A stretch of DNA of 64,000 nucleotides from Dryococelus australis (Eukaryota; Arthropoda; Insecta; Phasmatodea; Phasmatidae), in NCBI GenBank assembly GCA_029891345.1, contig CM057009.1, forward strand, positions 291,286,966 through 291,350,965, given 5' to 3'. Every line of letters starts with the position of its first letter. Positions within the stretch are counted from its first letter, which is position 1. Made by a program: the position numbers and the translations under genes. Under the pieces are notes generated by a model, which saw only the letters and a program-made list of their open reading frames with translations, was not told the origin of the DNA and did not search any database. Positions 58,140 through 64,000 of the stretch are shown here, piece after piece.

Positions 58140-59684
58140 CGCATTGTTTTTTTATCATTGCATGCCAAAATAACAATTTTAACGTTTTTGATACGTACGT
58201 GTAAAATAAACGGAAACATTTACATGAAACTGAACAAGGACGACCTAAAGGTAAATTCTTAATTAATATTAATACGTGCTTAGCAAAATTTATTTTTCGG
58301 ATACTTACGGACTGCTACAAATAAAAAAAAATGCAAAACTTTCTTAGTTTTAGGTAAGTTCTAAAAATTACGAAAAAATTTCGCACTGTGATTTGAAATA
58401 ATTCTGTATTAACTCAGAGTATCTTGTTTCAATGGGAATTATCTCATTTACGTAAGTGAGTTAGTTACTATTCTTCTTGTATTCCAGATAAACTTAGTGA
58501 TTTTGACGTTTTGTTGGCGAAAATATAAGCGATATATTTTTTTTTTGCAAGGAAAGCTTACTTTTAAGTATTATTCACTAGTTGAATAGTATTTCGCACA
58601 ATTTTTAAAATAATGACTTTTTTCGTGACCTTAATGCAGTTAATATATCATTTTATTAAAATATTTCTAACGCTATGCGTTGTAGTTTGCGCATTATATA
58701 GGCGCACATTTAAGATGTTATCCCCTACAGCCTTGTTTTCTTTTCTTAATCTAACCGTACCTACTCAGTGGAAATATTTTTTCTGCTTTTCCCACTCTTT
58801 ATTTTTTAATGATGCCTTTCTAAAATTTGTTAAAAACATTGTTTCACATTGAATATAAAAAAACTTCTAAAAATTTCTTTAACCACACATCAGTTAAAGC
58901 CAGTAAGTTCATCTTATAAACTTAATTCCCTTATGATAAGGTCATTATCAATGTGTCCGAATCTCAGGTTCAAGCTACCATTCCCTTAAGGCGCCTTCCC
59001 ACACGCCATCTTATTTCTAAGGAATTTTTGCCATACACTGGAAATATAGCTTTATATAATTTTTTATTTTTATTTTTTTTCGGAATGACATAGCAGAGAG
59101 AATTTCTTAGTGCATTTTCTAAGGACAGCATTTCTTGATTACTGTTGATATTGTCGCCTCTGTAAACGTTCGCTAGTAATAATCTCCTATTTCGCCTAGA
59201 CAGTTACAAGTTAAAAATTATTACATGTAGTGAAGCTGTGGCAATTCTATTAAGTTTGGGAAGCTGTTATTTATGATCTGTCGTGGGGGAAATTGCATTA
59301 CACCTTCTAAAATAGAAACATTGGCGAGAAATTTATAAATACAAAATGGCAGTTGGGAATCCACTTTAAAGATGCAGAACTTACGTATTCTAAAAGTATG
59401 CCTTCAATTATGTTTTGAGAGATGAATGACCACTATATTTAGTGGAATATATTACCGTATTTGAACCCTACAAATTTCGTTTCTGTCAAGAACAAAGTAG
59501 TCCATGTAATAAAAATATTATATCTTTTTTGTAATTAATTCAATTATAATCAAAATAGGCTTATTGTTATGAAAGTACTTTAATTTGCAAAACTGAGTTG
59601 TGAGTAAATTATTATTATTTTTTTCCTTTTTTTCATTTTATTAAAAACATTTCAAGCATCAAAAAATGTATTTTCTCTTTAGGT
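58135..59684. other. unassigned AT-rich DNA
   Basis: No supported gene; a Phe/Leu-rich plus frame at 58613-58852 looks like a chance product of T-rich sequence. Confidence 0.3.
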
Positions 59685-60090
59685 AATTGCTGTTCACGAT
59701 AAAGTGAGCACTTTAGAAATGAAATTTAGAAAAAAGCTACTGCCCCTGAATGCATATATTTTAACGGGCGCACCGAGTGACATGCGCCCAGTGAAGTTGA
59801 TAATGTTAAATGGAAAATAGTTCCGCAACTTGACGTCGAATAAAAAGTGTTAGGTAACCATTTGTGATAACTTAAATTATTTATTTCGCTTTCTTTTCTT
59901 TTTTTAAGCACGAAATGTAAAAATTGCCAGATTTGTAAAATAATTGTTTTTCTTATAATTCCACAGTTACGGCTGACCGACGCATGAATTAAGTAATGAG
60001 GCCCATGGCAATGTTAATTTTTCATAAGTTGGAGGAATACACAACATGCAACCAAGTAGATCTGATTTTACAATGAACAAACTGTATCAG
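59685..60090 (+). mobile_element. MITE mTA-2, worn
   Basis: TTGCTGTTCACGATAAAGTG then GGGCGCACCGAGTGACATGC, ACTTGACGTCGAATAAAAAG and GAGGCCCATGGCAATGTTAA follow the 6010 copy in the same orientation. The right end (ACAATGAACAAACTGTA) is decayed. Confidence 0.8.
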
Positions 60091-60411
60091 AACCAAAGAA
60101 AACATATTGGTATTTTCGTCTAACTTAACAAGTTATTGTAGAGATAACTTTTTATATTTATAGTTTTAAAATGTCTTAATTTCCATTTATTATTAATATA
60201 TTATTGTAAATGTCCAAACATCGACGATAATGTTTAATGAATTAGATAGTTCACATTTTACAAATTTTACTTTTTATTGTCCTTTCCGTCTTTCAATTCT
60301 ATCTATAGTTCTCACCATGGCACATTTTGGAGTGTTAGCCTGCTTATAAGTATTAGGGTTTGGCCGACTTTGTCGAAAGGGCGTGGGGGGTCGGATCCGG
60401 ATTAGGGGGAG
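60091..60411. other. unassigned
   Basis: AT-rich, then a GC-rich stretch with a G-run at 60386; no gene supported. Confidence 0.3.
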
Positions 60412-61288
60412 CCGCCATATTGTCACGTCACCCGACCGCAATCTTGGATATCATTGGTCTTTCACCCCCGACCCATGTGACCTTTGACCTTGATCTTGAC
60501 CCCCGAGGACATTTGATCTAAAGGATTTTTAAACCTTTAAAAATTAAATTTTTTTTTTTAATTAAAAAAAAAATTATTATAAAAATTATTTAAAAAATTA
60601 ATAAAAGGATCCACAGAAATGACCAATTTTTTCCATAAATGCTGACAGGGATCATTGACAGAGGTAACTGGGATCAGTGACTCCGAGCCAGGTGGCCGGG
60701 TTCAGGACATATGACCTTTGACATAGAACTTTGAAATTTGACCCTGAAAATGCAAAAATCCAAAAAAAAAAAATCTTTTATAAATCATCAAAAATCACAT
60801 AAATTCATAAAAAAATCTATTTAATAATTTATAAAAAAAATTATGATTGAAAAATTTAATTTAAAAATTGTGTAAAAAATCCATAAAAAACAGTTTAAAA
60901 ATTCTTAATTGAAAAGGCTTCAGACCCGGTGACCATTTTTTCCTTTCTCCCCTCGAAATTTCCCTTTTACTTTTAAATTTCCCTTATGAAAATTATAAAC
61001 AATTTAATTTAAAAACTTATATTTCCCAGCACCGCCATTAGTCACATCTGTTCTATCGCCAGCAGACACCTGACTCCCTCGCACACACTCCCATTACCTA
61101 TACTCATTCCGCCATATTGATTTTTTCGTCCGTCATTTGTTTATACATTACGGGAGACCACGATCTTTGTTTATATGTTACTGGAGGCTGCCATATTTGG
61201 GTTTTTTCGTTCATTTATTTGTTTATACATTATTGGAGGCAACTATCTTGGTAGGCAACCGCCAACTTGGTAGGCATCACCCATCCGC

Positions 61289-61985
61289 CATATTGGAAAC
61301 CAATGACCTTGATCTTCACCCCATGACCTTGAACACAAAAACTCGAGAAAAATACTTAAAAGCCAACAAGCACAATACATTAAATACTACCGCCGGCATA
61401 TTAGATGAAGACTACCTCGACCTTGACCACGTGACCTTGAATGACCTTGAAAACAAAAACTCTAGAAAAATACATTAAAGTCAACAAGCATAATACATTA
61501 CAGACTTCCACGCTACATTAGATGCAGAGTACCATTCCTTGACACGATGACCTTGAATGATCTTAAAAACAAAAACTCGAGAAAAATACTTAAAAGTCAA
61601 AAATCTAAATACATTAAAGGCTACCCCCGGCATATTAGATGAAGACTACCTCGACCTTGACCACGTGACCTTGAATGACCTTGAAAACAAAAACTCTAGA
61701 AAGAGTACATAAAAGTCAGCAAGCATAATACATTACAGACTACCACCGCCATATTAGATGCAGACTACCTCGACCTTGATCACATGGCAAGGATTCTCCA
61801 TGAAAATAAAATATTTAGAAAAATGCATAAAAGTCAAGAAGCATAGTACACTACAGACTACCAACACCTTAACAGATACAGATTACCTAGACATTAACAC
61901 CATGACTTTGAATAACCTAAAAACAAAAAAGTTCAAGAAAATCTATTTGAAGAGGAAGAAGCTAATCAAGACGATCCACCTTCAG
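61289..61985. repeat. 117 bp minisatellite, about 6 units
   Basis: Units start near 61289, 61397, 61514, 61631, 61750 and 61868 with CATATTAGATG-like sequence, then CTACCTCGACCTTGACCAC and TGACCTTGAATGACCTTGA, then an A-rich half. Present only in the left arm of the foldback element. Confidence 0.88.
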
Positions 61986-62334
61986 CCGAGCTGCTGTCCC
62001 ACTAAACCACTCAGCTTACCTCCCTACTGCTTTAATATGCAGAAGTGGAAGCCATGTGGCATCATATTGACTGAACCAATTGTACTGCACCATTTATACA
62101 TTGTACAGACATCGACTAGTCAATCACCAAGTTACTGCATGAATGCAGCTGACCAATCACATGCAGACATTGAGATATCACATACATATACACAGGCAGG
62201 TAGGCAGGCTAATTTAAATGATAGTTCCTTGATCACATTATCATGTAGTAATATTTTTTTTACCGTTTCTTCCAGATGAGTTTTCTTCTCTTACCTATAA
62301 ACCATGATTGCACTTAAGTAGTCAACTTACCTAT

Positions 62335-62665
62335 TGACCCTATAACTCATTGATCCCATCGACCCCATCGACCCAATCGACCCCATTGGCCCTATTGACC
62401 CCATTGACCCCATCGACCAATTGATTAATTGACCCCATCGACCCAATTAACCCATTGGCACCAAAGACCCCATAATGACCCTTGACCCATTGACCCATAA
62501 TGAAACCTGAATGCGGCGGCGGTTGTGATAGGGTCATTGGGATCAATGAGGTCGATGGGGTCAGTAGGGTCGATGGGGTCAATGGGGTCGGTGGGCTTAA
62601 TGGGCACTGGGGTCGATGGACTCAATGGGGTCGATGGTGTCAATGGGTAAATGGGTCGATGGGTC
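62335..62665. repeat. inverted GACCCCATYGACC core
   Basis: 62335-62500 is an array of short C-rich units (CGACCCCATCGACCC, TTGACCCCATTGACC). 62525-62665 is the same motif inverted (GGGGTCGATGGGGTCAATGG). Open frames of Thr-Pro-Ser or Gly-Val-Asn repeats are by-products. Confidence 0.93.
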
Positions 62666-63381
62666 AGTTTGTGAGGGGTCGGTCCGACAACAGGAGTCAG
62701 TTGTCTACTTTAAGTGTAACCATGATTTATAGTTGAGATAAGAAAACTCGTCTGGAAGAAACTGTTTTCGATATAACTGCATGGTAATGTGATCAAGGAA
62801 CTATCATCTAAAGCCTGCCTACTTGCCTGTGTGTGTGTTTGTGTGATGTCTCAAAGTCTGCATGTGATTGGTCAGCAGCAATCATGAGGTAACTTGGTGA
62901 TTGGCTGGCCGGTGTCTGTACAATGTATAAATGTTGCAGAAGAATTGGTTCGAAGTCAATATTATGCCATAATGCTTGCGCACCTGTATATTAAAGCAGT
63001 AGGGAGCTAAGCTGAGTGGTTTAGTTTCATAATTCAAAGGTCAAGGTCAAAGGTCGTAGGGCCTGATCCCAGTTACCTGGCTCGGAGTCACTGATCCCAG
63101 TCACCGGAGTCGCTGTTCCCTTCAGCATTTGTGGGTAAATGGGTTATTTCTGTGGATTATTTAAGTTATTATTAAGATAGCTGTTAAATACTTGTTAATA
63201 ACTTCTAACAATAAATTTTTTCAGAATTTTTGAGAATTTTTTGGAATTTTTTGGATTTTTTTGAGGATTTATTGGAATATTTAAAGGTTTTAAAAGCGTT
63301 TTTTGAGGTAAAAGGTCATTGGGTTCAAGGTCAAAGGTCACATAGGTCGGGATTAAAGGTCAATTATATCAAATATGGCGG

Positions 63382-64000
63382 TCTGGTGTTTCCTTCCGGG
63401 GCGAACGAGTATTTTGGTTTTCTCAGAGTGATCCCATACCACAAAAATGAATTGCGAATATGCAGGGCTGCTTTTGACCCGACGAGCATGGAGCCGCGAC
63501 CTGCATCATCGCTACCTGGTTGCCGTCAGTGCCGATACAGCGATCGAGTTTTCGCCTATGGTCAAAATGCTCGCCAGCATGACAGAACGACCTGTACGAA
63601 GAGTCCTTTTCGCACTATGAAGCATTACGACATTGGTCTCATGCGGTTTGTGCAAGGTAATACAATGAAGGAACATACCGAGATCTGCAAGGGTTCGTCT
63701 GCTGGGAGCTAGCAAGTGATTTCGTCAATACCTCCTGCTACATCGATGGGTACTATTTACGCAGACGATTATGACGAGACAGTTAATGCTAAAGACGGAA
63801 TGAGTGCAGTACAGTCGGTTTGTGCGGAACGTACACTAGCTAGACGTTCGCGTGAAGTCGAACAAACTTCAAAATAAACGACGATCAGCTCTAAATACTG
63901 ATGAACATACAACTCCTACTACAAAGAAAAGCAAACTTGATATTGGGGATGAAGCAGGAAGTGAAGACTATCATGAAGACAGCATTGATGTTTCTCTTGA
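63382..64000 (+). other. unrecognised Cys/His-rich coding-like stretch at the window edge
   Basis: A plus-strand frame (63230-63712) becomes protein-like after the foldback ends near 63381. It shows CRQCRYSDRVFAYGQNARQ then HDRTTC, a C-x2-C-x15-H-x4-C arrangement that could bind zinc, then EHTEIC. Coding character with acidic/basic stretches (DDYDETVNAKDG, TPTTKKSKLDIGDEAG, EDYHEDSIDV) goes on to the window end but not as one clean frame. It could be an exon with further sequence outside, a decayed host gene, or part of a DNA transposon gene. I do not recognise the family. The start is not determined. Confidence 0.4.

Larger units (their letters stand above)
60412..63381. mobile_element. 3 kb foldback (long inverted-arm) element
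   Basis: The right arm read backwards follows the left arm in order: CCGCCATAT; CGACC.ATGTGACCTTTGAC; AAACCTTTAAA; ATCCACAGAAAT; GGGATCAGTGACTCCGAGCC; AAACCACTCAGCTTA; CCTACTGCTTTAATAT; CTTGATCACATTA; AACCATGAT. The arms meet in a GACCCCAT core near 62510. The left arm is about 1.2 kb longer because it holds a minisatellite and AT-rich DNA that the right arm lacks. No transposase or target duplication is visible. It is best described as a foldback-type non-autonomous element. Confidence 0.78.

Noticed and set aside
62340-62736. Thr-Pro-Ser and Gly-Val-Asn repeat proteins
   Set aside because: They come from the GACCCCAT core of the foldback; all phases and both strands are open.

Overview
This 64 kb window looks like intergenic or intronic DNA of an animal, most likely an insect or other arthropod with a large, transposon-rich genome. 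It is AT-rich, I recognise no complete host gene, and nearly everything that can be named is a mobile element or repeat. The arthropod call rests on the mix of a Maverick/Polinton relic, many short non-autonomous DNA transposons and one abundant tRNA-derived SINE. It is an inference; a stick-insect-like source is only a guess from the style of the SINE.

Layout. From 1 to 37.2 kb there is a mosaic of SINEs (one family, about 250 bp, tRNA-like head and an ACTC-type tail), two TA-target MITE families with the same inverted ends (238 and 423 bp), at least six subfamilies of hAT-like MITEs with 8 bp target duplications, a solo LTR at 8.4-9.2 kb, a 0.95 kb inverted-repeat element with subterminal CAGTG motifs at 10.6-11.6 kb, and a 5 x 42 bp minisatellite at 32.2 kb. 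Several insertions are nested, which gives a relative order of activity.

From 37.2 to 55.3 kb lies a fossil Maverick/Polinton-type element of about 18 kb with very long terminal inverted repeats (about 2.25 kb of shared sequence, enlarged to 2.9 kb on the left). Recognisable relics are, on the minus strand, a phospholipase A2-like protein, a probable penton (minor capsid) protein and a probable major capsid protein, and on the plus strand a packaging ATPase, a conserved Maverick protein and an integrase with a chromodomain-like tail. The two groups diverge from a 1 kb block of TTACATTAGTA-like low-complexity DNA. I could not find the family's protein-primed DNA polymerase. The element is broken in many places and its two ends differ by roughly 12-15 percent in the stretch I compared, so it is old and inert.

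From 55.3 to 60.4 kb there are more SINE, MITE and dispersed-repeat copies. From 60.4 to 63.4 kb there is a 3 kb foldback element: two long inverted arms, a core of GACCCCAT-type repeats, a 117 bp minisatellite in the left arm, and repeated AGGTCA motifs of nuclear-receptor type. The last 0.6 kb carries the best candidate for other coding sequence, an unrecognised cysteine/histidine-rich open frame that runs towards the window edge.

The window therefore records layered transposon activity. I found no clear new gene system; the strongest candidates for a second look are the long-TIR Polinton, the foldback element and the recurrent 293 bp hAT MITE length.
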